Below are positions 8,596 to 17,263 of a stretch of DNA of 64,000 bases, piece by piece. Below the pieces are notes generated by a model. It was not told where the DNA came from, did not search any database, and saw only the letters and a list, made by a program, of their open reading frames with translations. Location of the stretch: positions 1-64,000 of the forward strand of contig DATJWB010000061.1 of the NCBI GenBank assembly GCA_035501495.1. The letters are read 5' to 3'. The DNA is from JAIQFL01 sp035501495. GTDB lineage: Bacteria > Acidobacteriota > Terriglobia > Bryobacterales > Bryobacteraceae. Made by a program: the position numbers and the translations under genes. Numbering within the stretch: the stretch's first letter is position 1; each line of letters begins with the position of its first letter.

Positions 8596-9558
8596 TTATT
8601 CCAGCCACAGCGAACAGACGCACCTTTGACAAGTCGGATTCTCCGCCACGTTCAGCTGCTTTCGAAACGCCGCTGCCCGCTCCCCGTTCAGCACCTCTTC
8701 GAGGGTGGTGTTGGCTGTGTTGCCGATCGGTGAGTGAAAGAAGCACGGACGAACGTCGCCGTTCGCCTCCAGCACCGCCGACACCCAGGGCGCGTTGCAG
8801 CGCGGGGCCACGTACGCTTCGAGTCCGAAGTGCGCACGGAAGTGCGCAATGATGCGCCGCAGCTTGTCCGGGCGTTCGAGAATGAATCCGTCCTGCGGAT
8901 ACGCCGCGATCAGCGACTCCATCTCGCGCTCCAACTCCCGCAGGTCGGGAGCTACAGCGGATTGCCGCTCCTCCAGCCAAACCAGCGGCCGGTTAAAAGC
9001 GGTGGAAGTCAGGTCGGCAGCCAGAAAGGAAATGGAGCGCAGACGCAATTCCCTGGCAGCGGCGACTGTTTCGCGAAGGTGGGCGGCGTTTCGCGACTGC
9101 ACCGTGCAGCGCGCGGCGATGGGGTAGGCGTCCGAGAGCCGATGAATCGCCCGAACGCCTGCGGCGAGGCGTTCAAAGGCTCCCGGCACGCGGCGGATCT
9201 CGTCGTGAAGGGCCGCCGGTCCGTCCAGCGAGACCATCACCTCGTCGGTGCTCTCCACGATGCGCGAGGCATGCCGCTCCAGCAGAAGGCCGGTACTGAG
9301 GATCGTGGTCCGAATGCCACGCGCGCGCAACAGGGCGGTTAGGCGAAACAGGTCGGAATGCATGAGCGGCTCGCCTCCCGTGAACACCACCCACTCCACG
9401 CCGAGCTTCTCGATGTCCGCGAGGTGGCGTTCCAACTCCGCGGCGGTAATTTCACGCGCGTCGGTGCGCTTCCAGATGTCGCACATCACGCAGCGGCAAT
9501 TGCACCGGCTGTGCGGCTCAAGCACCAGGATGGCCAGACGTTCGATTCGCGCCTTCAT
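8596..9558 (-). CDS. Radical SAM protein with SPASM/twitch-like C-terminus
   Basis: A 320-residue radical SAM enzyme. The cluster motif is CNCRCVMC (Cys19, Cys23, Cys26), followed by the SAM-contact FTGGEPLMHSDLF and a strand VMVSLDGPAALHDEIR. The C-terminal part has further cysteines in RCNAPWV, GDVRPCFFH and CQRCVCSLW, as in SPASM or twitch domains that bind an extra Fe-S cluster. Enzymes of this shape modify peptides or small molecules. The ATG at 9558 overlaps the amidohydrolase stop by 4 bases (ATGA). It is the last gene of the nine-gene cluster; the frame could be read further upstream, but that part lies inside the preceding gene and lacks similarity. Confidence 0.85.
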   Translation of the reverse strand: MKARIERLAILVLEPHSRCNCRCVMCDIWKRTDAREITAAELERHLADIEKLGVEWVVFTGGEPLMHSDLFRLTALLRARGIRTTILSTGLLLERHASRIVESTDEVMVSLDGPAALHDEIRRVPGAFERLAAGVRAIHRLSDAYPIAARCTVQSRNAAHLRETVAAARELRLRSISFLAADLTSTAFNRPLVWLEERQSAVAPDLRELEREMESLIAAYPQDGFILERPDKLRRIIAHFRAHFGLEAYVAPRCNAPWVSAVLEANGDVRPCFFHSPIGNTANTTLEEVLNGERAAAFRKQLNVAENPTCQRCVCSLWLE

Positions 9559-10682
9559 CCCAGGATCCGTTTGCCTGCCAGCCGCAAGATGCTTCCCAGG
9601 CGTTTCGCCGCCGAACGCGTCAGCCCGCGCACGTCGGCATCCACCAGCACTGTCTCGCGGCCCTCGAGAGTAAGGGGCTGGAATCCGCGGACGAGATCCA
9701 CGGGAAGCTGCCGCGCGAGAGATGGCGCGATCAGGCGAATGCGTCCGCGAGACACCACCAGAGCGACGCTCCCTTTTACCAGTGCCTTGATGGGCGTCCG
9801 CTCCTCCGACCGCACCGCCACCCAATCGCTCGCCAAGTGCCGCGGCCCGAGGCGCAGAATCTTGGCGGGAGCGGTCGTTACCATCTCGAAGAGCCGCTCG
9901 GTTGGCAGGTACCGTCGCGCCACCATCAGTTCGTCCAGCAGATCAACAGGCGCGCTGACGGCCGAGTCGGTGCCCAAGGCGATCGGAATACCGGAGCGAA
10001 GGATGTCGCGCGCCACTGTGCGGCCGAGCATCAGCAGATTCGAGGTGGGGCACCAGACCAGCGCCGCACCGCACCGGCGCATCAGTTCCAGTTGATGGTC
10101 GAGCCCCACCCCGTGGATGATGACGGTCCGCCGGCCGAGGGCGCCGATCGAGTCCAGAGTGCGGATCTCCTCGCGAGCGTGCGCATCTGTGCCCTCGCCG
10201 CAGTGCACCAGGAACGGATAATCAGGCGGCGTCCCGCGGTAGCGCGCCGCCACGTCCGGCTCGAACTCCAGAGAGTGCGCCCAGGCGAAACGCCGCACCA
10301 CACGGACCGGATAGCTCGAATCGAAGACCGCCGGCTCGTACGGATTGTGGTGGCACACCGTGGTGACGCCGCTCAGCAGGTTCTTGAGGCCGCCCCACCA
10401 CAGGCGGACGGGCTTGGGTACGCGCAACTGCTCGCGAACGGGGCTGCGGCTGGGGTGGTAGATGTCTCGCGCCCATTCGCCGGCGTTGCCATAGCGGCGC
10501 GAGCCCAACCGCGGAAAGAGGTTGAACTCCAGGTGGTCGTGGGCGTTGATCAGGCCGGGAAGAAGCATGTGGCCCGCCAGGTCGAGCACCTTGCGCGGGC
10601 CGAGGATGCGAACCTCGCGAGCCGCAACGCCGTTGGGACTCGTGATTGTGGTAGCACCGGCCAGGGTCACAGGCGCGACCAT
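9555..10682 (-). CDS. Amidohydrolase-family deaminase/hydrolase
   Basis: A 375-residue metal-dependent amidohydrolase (TIM barrel with small beta domain, TRZ/guanine-deaminase-like). Metal ligands are visible in order: HDH in LPGLINAHDHLEFNLFP, His in PFLVHCGEGTDAHA, His in VIIHGVGLDHQLE, and Asp in PIALGTDSAVSAPVDLLDEL. Likely a zinc or iron hydrolase cleaving C-N bonds in a cyclic or amide substrate. It overlaps the upstream methyltransferase by 16 bases and the downstream radical SAM gene by 4, so it belongs to the same operon and suggests that the pathway substrate carries an amide, amine or ring nitrogen. Confidence 0.85.
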   Translation of the reverse strand: MVAPVTLAGATTITSPNGVAAREVRILGPRKVLDLAGHMLLPGLINAHDHLEFNLFPRLGSRRYGNAGEWARDIYHPSRSPVREQLRVPKPVRLWWGGLKNLLSGVTTVCHHNPYEPAVFDSSYPVRVVRRFAWAHSLEFEPDVAARYRGTPPDYPFLVHCGEGTDAHAREEIRTLDSIGALGRRTVIIHGVGLDHQLELMRRCGAALVWCPTSNLLMLGRTVARDILRSGIPIALGTDSAVSAPVDLLDELMVARRYLPTERLFEMVTTAPAKILRLGPRHLASDWVAVRSEERTPIKALVKGSVALVVSRGRIRLIAPSLARQLPVDLVRGFQPLTLEGRETVLVDADVRGLTRSAAKRLGSILRLAGKRILG

Positions 10683-11401
10683 CGCGTCAGCAGAACCGCT
10701 GGCGTGCGCGAGGATGCCTCGAACAGTTCGAAACGCCCCGCCCGTTCGAAGATCTCACGCTCGGGTTCGCCGATCGTCGCCTCGGCCCACTGGCGAAGTG
10801 CCAGCCCCACTGCGCCGGAACGCAATTGCTCGAGAGTGTAGGGATGATTCTCGATTTCGTAGGTTTGGCCGGCAGCGCGAAATGTGCGCCGCCAACCTTG
10901 CGCTGCCGCGCCGGGATGAAAGTCGGTGAGGATCAACGTGCCGCCCGGTTCCAGGATGCGGGAAAGCTCGTGCAAGGCGGCCAGCGGAATGCGGACGTGT
11001 CCGAGGGTCAAGGTGCAGAGCACCAGGTCGGCGGAAGCGGTGCGGAGGGGAAGCGCGGTGGCATCGGCGGCCAGCAGCCGGCCACGCAATCCCGGCTTCT
11101 CCGCGGCTGCCGCCAGCATGGCCGGCGAGATATCGATGCCAATGGCGGCCAGCCGTGACGTCCATCGTCCCGTGCCGCACCCCACATCAACCGCGCGGCG
11201 GGGATGGAGGTGTTCGATCCACGGCAGCAGCGCGCGATGTTCCAGCGCCACGATGGGAGAAGGAGTGGAGTCCCAGGTTGGGGCCCAAAGCGCATAGGCA
11301 TCTGCGGCGGAGATGTGGCGCAGGCACTCCTGCCCGCCGCGTCCCGACTCATCGGGACGCTTTTCGGCCTGCCCGCGAGGCTCCGCGCCACGGCCACCCA
11401 T
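10667..11401 (-). CDS. Class I SAM methyltransferase with repeat-derived N-terminus
   Basis: A 244-residue methyltransferase. The SAM-binding motif is AVDVGCGTGRWTSRLA, then IGIDISPAML, a DATALPLRTASADLVLC post-motif and ILEPGGTLILTDFHPG. The start ATG at 11401 overlaps the stop of the upstream radical SAM gene (TGATG). Residues 13-29 (EKRPDESGRGGQECLRH) are encoded by the dispersed palindromic repeat, and the native domain only begins after it (ADAYALWAPTWDSTPSP). No ATG, GTG or TTG lies between the repeat and this conserved region, so the repeat is most likely translated. Third methyltransferase of the radical SAM operon. Confidence 0.82.
   Translation of the reverse strand: MGGRGAEPRGQAEKRPDESGRGGQECLRHISAADAYALWAPTWDSTPSPIVALEHRALLPWIEHLHPRRAVDVGCGTGRWTSRLAAIGIDISPAMLAAAAEKPGLRGRLLAADATALPLRTASADLVLCTLTLGHVRIPLAALHELSRILEPGGTLILTDFHPGAAAQGWRRTFRAAGQTYEIENHPYTLEQLRSGAVGLALRQWAEATIGEPEREIFERAGRFELFEASSRTPAVLLTRWSRL
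11315..11392 (-). repeat. Palindromic repeat copy inside the methyltransferase 5' end
   Basis: Minus-strand copy of the double-hairpin repeat. On the plus strand it starts GTGGCGCAGGCACTCCTGCC and continues with the hairpin GCGTCCCGA-CTCA-TCGGGACGC, a perfect 9-base stem around a 4-base loop. A degraded partner end (CTCCGCGCCAC) closes the unit at 11392. It lies within the first 30 codons of the methyltransferase and keeps that frame open. Confidence 0.8.
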
Positions 11402-12870
11402 CAGAGGCTCTCCAGCCGCGGCTGGCGCAAGCGCACCAGCTTCTGGGCAAATCGCAGCTCCGCCGGAAAACTGTAGGCGCCCAGCGCGTAGCGCCAGCCG
11501 CTCAGCAACTTCAGCAGCGCCCGGCCCCACCCCGGCAGCCGCAAGTCCTGCATCGTCGGCCAGCGCGAATTCATCACCGTTTCAAAATCGCGGATCCGCC
11601 GTTTCACGTGCGCCGGCAGCCAGGGCAGTTCCGGATCGGTCCGAATCAGGTAGGGGTACCAGCGGTCCGTAATCCACTCGTCCGGCGTCGATGGAAATTG
11701 CACCTCCACATCACCATATGCGCCCGACTTTTGCGGCGTCGGCACATACGTCTGGACTACGATCTCCACGTCCGGATTCACTTTCTTCACACGGCGCGCG
11801 AAGGCGATATTCTCCGCCACGTCGCGCTCCGCGTCCGCGGGATTGCCGAAGATCATCGAATACTCGGGGACGATGCCGAACTCGCGGATGCGCCGCGCCA
11901 ACTCCACCGTCTGTCCGACGGTGAGTTGTTTTTTCATCTCGCGCAGTGCGGCGTCGGAGCCCGACTCCACTCCGAAGAAAATCATCACGCAGCCCGCGGC
12001 ACGCAGCATGCGCAGCGTGTCGTCCGAATAGCCCAGGACGATGTCCACCCGCGCTTCGCACCACCAGCGCAGATTCAGGGGAGCGATTCGGCCGGCCAGT
12101 TCGCGCGCGTGGTCTTCGCGCAGGAAGAAGTTGTTGTCGTAGAACTGCACGGCGTTCACGCCGTACGTTGTCTGGAGGTGGTCGAGGATGGCCACCGTGC
12201 GCGCGGGCGATTCCATCTTCTCGCGATCGTACACCGGCACGACTCCGCAGAAGTTGCAGCGAAAGGGGCAGCCGATACTCGCCTGGTGAACGGCCGTGCG
12301 CGACCCTAAAAAGGTGTTGGCGATGTACTTCGAGGCATCCAGCCGGTGGTAGGGCGGCCACGGGAATTCGTCCGGGGCTTTCAGCGGTCGCTCGGCCGTG
12401 TGCACGTGCAGCCCGAACTGATCCTTGTACGCCAGGCCGCGAATGCGCGAAAAATCGCGGCCGCCGCGGAGCGCCTCGAGCAGTTCGAGGAGCGTGTCTT
12501 CGCCCTGGCCCTTCGCCACGAAGTCCACGTAGTGCGCGTTGAGCGTGGCCTGCGTATAGAGCGACGCGAAGTACCCTCCCCACACGATGGGCACTCGCGG
12601 ATACTTCTCGCGGAACCGGCGGCACACCGGGATCGCGCTCCGCAACTGCGGCCCGGGCATGACCGAGACGCCCAGCAGTTCCACCGGCCTGCCACGCGCG
12701 GCGGCAGCGTCCATCAGCGCGTCGATGGTCGCCCACGGATCGGGGTCTGCATTGCCATCCACGATCTCGTACTCTTCACGCCCTTCGAGCACCGCGCCGA
12801 GATAGAGGACGGACAGCGGAAGGCGCCGGTTCTTCGGCTTGGTGCTGCGCGGATGGAAGAGGATGATCAT
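11401..12870 (-). CDS. B12-binding-type radical SAM protein (fourth of the cluster)
   Basis: A 489-residue protein with an N-terminal Rossmann-like B12-type domain (VPIVWGGYFASLY, FVAKGQGEDTLLELLEAL, residues about 1-140) and a radical SAM core with CPFRCNFC (Cys201, Cys205, Cys208). Later landmarks are AVQFYDNNFFLREDH, GCVMIFFGVESGSDAALREM and YSMIFGNPADAERDV. The DxHxxG cobalamin-ligand motif of base-off B12 proteins is not visible, as in BchE-like members. The ATG at 12870 overlaps the previous stop (ATGA); the frame is open further upstream but only as a shadow of the methyltransferase gene. Probably forms C-C, C-S or methyl bonds at unactivated carbons; substrate unknown. Confidence 0.87.
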   Translation of the reverse strand: MIILFHPRSTKPKNRRLPLSVLYLGAVLEGREEYEIVDGNADPDPWATIDALMDAAAARGRPVELLGVSVMPGPQLRSAIPVCRRFREKYPRVPIVWGGYFASLYTQATLNAHYVDFVAKGQGEDTLLELLEALRGGRDFSRIRGLAYKDQFGLHVHTAERPLKAPDEFPWPPYHRLDASKYIANTFLGSRTAVHQASIGCPFRCNFCGVVPVYDREKMESPARTVAILDHLQTTYGVNAVQFYDNNFFLREDHARELAGRIAPLNLRWWCEARVDIVLGYSDDTLRMLRAAGCVMIFFGVESGSDAALREMKKQLTVGQTVELARRIREFGIVPEYSMIFGNPADAERDVAENIAFARRVKKVNPDVEIVVQTYVPTPQKSGAYGDVEVQFPSTPDEWITDRWYPYLIRTDPELPWLPAHVKRRIRDFETVMNSRWPTMQDLRLPGWGRALLKLLSGWRYALGAYSFPAELRFAQKLVRLRQPRLESL

Positions 12871-13664
12871 GACGCAAACCTGCCGGAGAGAATCCAGAAG
12901 CGCGAGGGCGGGCGCTTGCGATTCCAGCGCGCCTTCCACGGCCGCATCGCCCATTGCCAGCCGTACCAGGGACGATAGATCCGCCACCGGATGCCGAGGT
13001 CGCGTGCCAATTCGTCGAGCAGGGGCTCGTCGAAGAATTCCAGGCTGTTGAGCGAATCGGAGGCGAAGCCGTAGACCGACTGGAACATCTGGTGACGCTC
13101 GCGGCGCATCATTTCCCCGTGCTCGTGCCGGCGGTAGATCGGAGAATCGACGATCAGGAAACACCCCTCGGAGCGAAGGCACCGGCGGGCCTCCGACAAC
13201 GTTCGCCGGTAGTCGGTGGAGTAGTGGATCGACGCGTTGTAGATGGCGAGATCGACGCTATGGTCCGCCAGCGGCAGGTCATCGAATTCGCCGTTGATGC
13301 GCGGGAAGGGCGTCTTCTCCTGGTAATGGCGGCCCGCGATGAGACCGTCGAGACCGTCGTCCAGGATGTCGATCGCCAGCGGATGGTGTCCGCGCAGCGC
13401 CAGGCGGTAGGACATCCAGCAATTCCCGGCGCCCAGGTCGGCGATGCGCAGCGGACGGGCGAACTGTTTTTCGATGGCCGGCAGGACGTGGGCTTCCAGG
13501 TAGCGGTAGCTCCTGGCGCGAATGGTCCATTGGCCCTCCAGACGGCCCGAGAGGTCCTGATAGGGCAGTGCGAGGTAATAAGCGGATTCGCGCGACCCGC
13601 GGCCTTCCGCGTGCCGGATCTTGACGTAATCGTCGAGGAAGCGCTGGCGCGTGCTGGCGAGCAT
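12867..13664 (-). CDS. Class I SAM methyltransferase (second of the cluster)
   Basis: A 265-residue methyltransferase with SAM motif RIADLGAGNCWMSYRLALRG, acidic motif LAIDILDDGLDGL, then DDLPLADHSVDLAIYNASIH and RCLRSEGCFLIVDSPIYRRH. The N-terminal 80 residues (RQRFLDDYVKIRHAEGRG, SAYYLALPYQD) form a cap ahead of the Rossmann fold. The C-terminal tail is rich in Trp and Arg (WYGWQWAMRPWKARW), unusual for a soluble methyltransferase and perhaps a membrane or substrate-binding surface. The ATG at 13664 follows the previous stop by two bases (TAACGATG), and the gene's stop overlaps the next ATG, so it is mid-operon. Confidence 0.82.
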   Translation of the reverse strand: MLASTRQRFLDDYVKIRHAEGRGSRESAYYLALPYQDLSGRLEGQWTIRARSYRYLEAHVLPAIEKQFARPLRIADLGAGNCWMSYRLALRGHHPLAIDILDDGLDGLIAGRHYQEKTPFPRINGEFDDLPLADHSVDLAIYNASIHYSTDYRRTLSEARRCLRSEGCFLIVDSPIYRRHEHGEMMRRERHQMFQSVYGFASDSLNSLEFFDEPLLDELARDLGIRWRIYRPWYGWQWAMRPWKARWNRKRPPSRFWILSGRFAS

Positions 13665-13666
13665 CG

Positions 13667-14539
13667 TTACTTCCTCACCAGGATGAACAGGCGATGGTCG
13701 GCCGCCGCGCGCAGGAGGGGAATGGCGGCGAGAGCGCGGTCTAAAAGGCTCGCCATGAGCACCAGGCTCGCCGGCAGGTGCACGTAGGACGGCGGGACGA
13801 GGAGCCCGATACCCATCCATCGCTCGCATTCGAACCCGGTAAACGCCTGGCAGACTTCGCGCACCGATGGGTAGCGGACCGTCACCCCGAACGAAGACGG
13901 AGCGCTGCCCCGAAAGCGGCGGAATGCCTTCGCGAATTGTCCGTGTGCCAGGTAGTAGAGCAGTTCCCAGGCAGAGAATCGTCCGATCCAGCAGATGGCG
14001 GCCCGCCCGCCCGGGCGCACGGCCGTGGCCAGCCCGCGCGCCACCGCGGTCAGGTCGGCCACGCAGTTCAGCGCGCCGAAATTGGAGATTGCACCATCGA
14101 AGGTTCCGTGGACGGATCCGATCTCTTCGGCAGGCAGGACCTCGGTGGTGAAAACGCCACGCCGTCGCGCGACCTCGATCATCGCCGGCGAGGCATCCGT
14201 TGCATGCACCGCCACCCCGCGTGCCGCGAAGTGCGCGGCATCCGCGCCGGTGCCGCACCCGACGTCGAGGATGCGGTCGCCGGGCTGGAACAAGGGGTCG
14301 ATGTGCCGCCACACCAGTTCGCGTTGCGCCCGCCCGATTGGTGTGTCAGTCCACTGCCGGTCGTATTCGGAGGCGATGCCATCAAAACTGGCGCTGTGGC
14401 GCAGGCACTCCTGCCTGCCGCGTCGAGACTCATCTCGACGCTTTTGCTCTTCCCAGTCGGAGTCCGTCTGTTTGCGCAAAGTGCCGAAACGAGTCTCGGC
14501 ACGGCAGACACGAGTGTCCGCGCCACGACCCTCGATCAT
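13667..14539 (-). CDS. Class I SAM methyltransferase with double repeat-derived N-terminus
   Basis: A 290-residue methyltransferase: RILDVGCGTGADAAHFAARG, AVHATDASPAMIEVARRRG, VHGTFDGAISNFGALNCVAD and AVRPGGRAAICWIGRFSAWE identify a UbiE-like fold. The ATG at 14539 overlaps the upstream stop (ATGA). Residues 5-20 (RGADTRVCRAETRFGT) and 33-48 (KRRDESRRGRQECLRH) are encoded by the two arms of an inverted palindromic element; the native domain begins at about residue 51 (SFDGIASEYDRQW). As in the third methyltransferase, no usual start codon lies between repeat and domain. The C-terminus has a hydrophobic stretch (SLVLMASLLDRALAAIPLL) that may associate with membrane. Confidence 0.82.
   Translation of the reverse strand: MIEGRGADTRVCRAETRFGTLRKQTDSDWEEQKRRDESRRGRQECLRHSASFDGIASEYDRQWTDTPIGRAQRELVWRHIDPLFQPGDRILDVGCGTGADAAHFAARGVAVHATDASPAMIEVARRRGVFTTEVLPAEEIGSVHGTFDGAISNFGALNCVADLTAVARGLATAVRPGGRAAICWIGRFSAWELLYYLAHGQFAKAFRRFRGSAPSSFGVTVRYPSVREVCQAFTGFECERWMGIGLLVPPSYVHLPASLVLMASLLDRALAAIPLLRAAADHRLFILVRK
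14396..14526. repeat. MITE-like inverted pair of palindromic repeats within a methyltransferase gene
   Basis: The left arm starts GTGGCGCAGGCACTCCTGCC and continues through hairpin GCGTCGAGA-CTCA-TCTCGACGC to about 14445. The right arm (14478-14526) is the same unit inverted: AAAGTGCCGA, AACGAGTC, TCGGCAC, then CACGAGTGTCCGCGCCAC. Together they make an element of about 131 bases with imperfect terminal inverted repeats. The stem bases differ from other copies but stay paired. No target-site duplication is obvious by eye. The whole element is translated as the first 48 codons of the methyltransferase. Confidence 0.75.
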
Positions 14540-15855
14540 GCCTCCACCTCGCTCGCCGCCGCCGCCAGACTCTCGCGCACCATCTCCGCCTCATCCGCCG
14601 TCCGGCTCCTCAGAAGCTGATCGGCCAGTTGATAAAACCGCCGCGAATGCCGCCCCCGAATCTTCACGTCCCGATCGGTACAGTTTGCCCACGTCCCCAA
14701 CTGCACCAGCTTCGGACGCACCTCGTCGTAGTAAGGCGTGCCCTTGATCGGGTACGAGACCGTCGTAAAGAAAACGTCCGGCCGGCATGCCTTCACATGC
14801 TCGTAGGTCGCTTCGATGTCGGCGATCTCCTCGCCTTCGTAACCCCACATCAGGAACATGCCCGTCTGAATGCCATTCTCCTTCAATTGCCTCACCGCGT
14901 CGCGGACCTGTGCAACACTCACGCCGCGCTCCATCGCATCCAGGATCCGCTGCGAGCCGCTCTCCGACCCGATCCAGACCCGGTAACAGCCGAGTTCCGC
15001 CAGTTGCCCGGCCACCCGCGCATTCATGCGGTCGGCCCGCGTGATGCACTCGAAGGGAATTCGCAACCCGCGGCGCCGCATCTCGGCGGCATACTGATCG
15101 AGCCAGCCGTGGTGGATCGTGAAGACGTCGTCGGCCAGCCAAAGCTGATCCGGGAGATAGCGATCGAGCACCCACTCCACCTCGTCCACGAAGCCGATCG
15201 CCGACCGGCGGCGGTGCGTCTTGCCGAAAGTCGAATGGCTGCACCAGCGGCAATGGTACGGGCAGCCGCGCGCGCTGATGAGCGACACCGAACCCGCTCC
15301 ATGGCGCTCCCGCCACGCCAGCAGGTACTGCTCGATATCCACCCGTTCGCGGTCGGGCCAAGGCTGGGCGTCGAGATCGTCCAACAATCGCGCCGGCCCG
15401 GTGCTGACCGCCCGGCCATCCTCGGATCGCCAGCAGACGCCCGCCACCCGCGCAGGCGGCACACCACGCAGCAGGGCTTCGAGCGCCATCTCGCCTTCGC
15501 CGGAGACCACCACTTGTGCGCCTGCGGCCAGATATTCGTCCGGATAGTTGGCAGGCTCCGGACCGCCCACGATCACCGTCCAGCCGGACGCCCGCGCGCG
15601 CTCGAGGATCGCAATCGCGTTGGCGCGGGTCATCAGGTTCACGTAGATCCCCAGCGTGGCGGGCCGACCGCTCTCCAGGATGCCAAACAGATCTTCGCGC
15701 GAGCCGAAGGTCGAATCGTAGATCTCCACGCCGAACCCTTTGGCCCGCAGATACGACGAAAGATACATGAGCCCCAGCGGCGCGTAAGGCTTCATGATCT
15801 GAAGCTCTTTGGGATCCTCGTGCAGGAAGTAGCCGTGGGTCAGCAGGAGATCCAT
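14536..15855 (-). CDS. B12-binding-type radical SAM protein (third of the cluster)
   Basis: A 439-residue protein. The N-terminal B12-type domain has MKPYAPLGLMYLSSYLRAKG, WTVIVGGPEPANYPDEYLAA and VVSGEGEMALEAL; the radical SAM core has ARGCPYHCRWCSHSTFG (Cys198, Cys202, Cys205), followed by DQLWLADDVFTIHHGWLDQY, CYRVWIGSESGSQRILDAME and GMFLMWGYEGEEIADIEATY. No DxHxxG motif is seen. It overlaps the second radical SAM gene by 16 bases, and the two proteins are similar in layout (both start with a THxxxLxxD stretch), so they may be tandem paralogues acting in sequence. The ATG at 15855 was chosen where similarity to its neighbour begins. Confidence 0.88.
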   Translation of the reverse strand: MDLLLTHGYFLHEDPKELQIMKPYAPLGLMYLSSYLRAKGFGVEIYDSTFGSREDLFGILESGRPATLGIYVNLMTRANAIAILERARASGWTVIVGGPEPANYPDEYLAAGAQVVVSGEGEMALEALLRGVPPARVAGVCWRSEDGRAVSTGPARLLDDLDAQPWPDRERVDIEQYLLAWRERHGAGSVSLISARGCPYHCRWCSHSTFGKTHRRRSAIGFVDEVEWVLDRYLPDQLWLADDVFTIHHGWLDQYAAEMRRRGLRIPFECITRADRMNARVAGQLAELGCYRVWIGSESGSQRILDAMERGVSVAQVRDAVRQLKENGIQTGMFLMWGYEGEEIADIEATYEHVKACRPDVFFTTVSYPIKGTPYYDEVRPKLVQLGTWANCTDRDVKIRGRHSRRFYQLADQLLRSRTADEAEMVRESLAAAASEVEA

Positions 15856-17243
15856 AACGGGACCTTGCGCTCGCAGGTCGCTCTCAGCTCCATCACGTGC
15901 TGCCAGGCCGCCTCGGCCGCCCCGCGTCCGGACCGCACCTCCACGTGCAGTGCGTCGGCGAGCGCCCGGTAGAAATCGGTGGTGAAGGCGCCCTGGAACA
16001 TCATATCCAGATCGTCGCTGTCCGCCCAGTTCTCCTTCGGCCCGAGCTGGCTGGAGACGGTGCGATAGAACGCCGTACCGGGCAGCGGATAGGACACCGA
16101 TACGCCGATATCGTCCGGCCGCGTGTCGCGAACCACCGCGATGGTCTTCTCGATCTCCGTCCAGGTCTCGCCCGGGTACCCGAATTGCAAAAAATAGCAC
16201 GCCCGGATTTCGTGCCGCCGCAGATTCTCGCGCGCCTCAAAGATCTGCCAGAGGCGCGTCCCCTTGTCCATGGCGTCCAGCACTTCCTGCGAGCCCGACT
16301 CGACCCCCATCCAGACCTCGACGCAGCCCGAGCGCCCAAGCGCCTCCACCACAGGCCGCGTCATCAGGTCGCAGCGCGATTGCATCCTGAAGGGAATCCG
16401 CGCGCCGTTCGCCTCTACCGCCTCCGCGAACTCGCAGGTCCACTGCTGCGAGAGAGCGAAGATATCGTCGGCAAACCAGAGATGGTCGGGGCGAAAGCGG
16501 TTCTTGATTTCCAGCATCTCGGCGGCGATCAGCCGCGCCGCGCGGCAGTGGTAGTTGTCACCCCAGATCGGCTTGGAGCACCAGTTGCACCGATACGGAC
16601 AGCCGCGGCTGGAGACCATGTTCAGCGAGAAGTATCCGTGCGCCGCGGTCCAGGCCTTTCGGTATGGCTCGGGATCGATCAGGTCCCACGCCGGCGCCGG
16701 CAGCGCATCGAGATCGGTGATCGGAGGGCGCCGCGGCGGGAAGCGCACCTGGCCGGACTCCAGGAAGGCCACGCCCCTGATAAAGCCGTCCCCCGCCCCT
16801 GGCTCGTCCAACGCTCGCCGCGTGACCTCCACGATCAGCTCTTCCACCTCGCCCGCCAGGACGTATTCGAACCCGGCTTGCAGGTAGCCCGCGGCGTGAT
16901 CGCTCGCATCGGAGCCGTTCACAATGGCAGGAATCCCCGCGCGGTTCGCCTGTCCCGCCATCCACCACGCCAGCTCGCGATTCCGCAGCAGGCACATTTT
17001 GGTCAGGTAGTTGAAGTTGTCCTCGATGACGGCCACCAGCCGCGGGCGATGGCACGCCAAGGCGCGCTCGAACCCAGGTTCGGGCGCTTCCAGAGTGGGA
17101 TCGAACAGCGCTACGGAATACCCCGACCGCCGCAGACAGGCCGCTGCCATCAGGGTCTGCAGCGGAGGATATGGCTGCATCTTCCGCACCTGTTTCCGGT
17201 CGTTGTAGAGGTGGTTAGAATGCGTCAGCAGAACATCAACCAT
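15840..17243 (-). CDS. B12-binding-type radical SAM protein (second of the cluster)
   Basis: A 467-residue protein. The N-terminal domain begins MVDVLLTHSNHLYNDRKQVR and has IPAIVNGSDASDHAAGYLQA and EYVLAGEVEELIVEV. The radical SAM motif is SSRGCPYRCNWCSKPIWG (Cys215, Cys219, Cys222), then DHLWFADDIFALSQQW, VEVWMGVESGSQEVLDAMDK and YFLQFGYPGETWTEIEKTI. This arrangement is that of BchE/HpnJ-like enzymes in which SAM chemistry occurs on a hydrophobic or large substrate. The gene follows the first radical SAM gene after a 177-base gap that holds an inverted-repeat element; a promoter in that gap cannot be excluded. Confidence 0.88.
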   Translation of the reverse strand: MVDVLLTHSNHLYNDRKQVRKMQPYPPLQTLMAAACLRRSGYSVALFDPTLEAPEPGFERALACHRPRLVAVIEDNFNYLTKMCLLRNRELAWWMAGQANRAGIPAIVNGSDASDHAAGYLQAGFEYVLAGEVEELIVEVTRRALDEPGAGDGFIRGVAFLESGQVRFPPRRPPITDLDALPAPAWDLIDPEPYRKAWTAAHGYFSLNMVSSRGCPYRCNWCSKPIWGDNYHCRAARLIAAEMLEIKNRFRPDHLWFADDIFALSQQWTCEFAEAVEANGARIPFRMQSRCDLMTRPVVEALGRSGCVEVWMGVESGSQEVLDAMDKGTRLWQIFEARENLRRHEIRACYFLQFGYPGETWTEIEKTIAVVRDTRPDDIGVSVSYPLPGTAFYRTVSSQLGPKENWADSDDLDMMFQGAFTTDFYRALADALHVEVRSGRGAAEAAWQHVMELRATCERKVPLWISC

Positions 17244-17263
17244 GATCGGCCTCCTCTACAACC

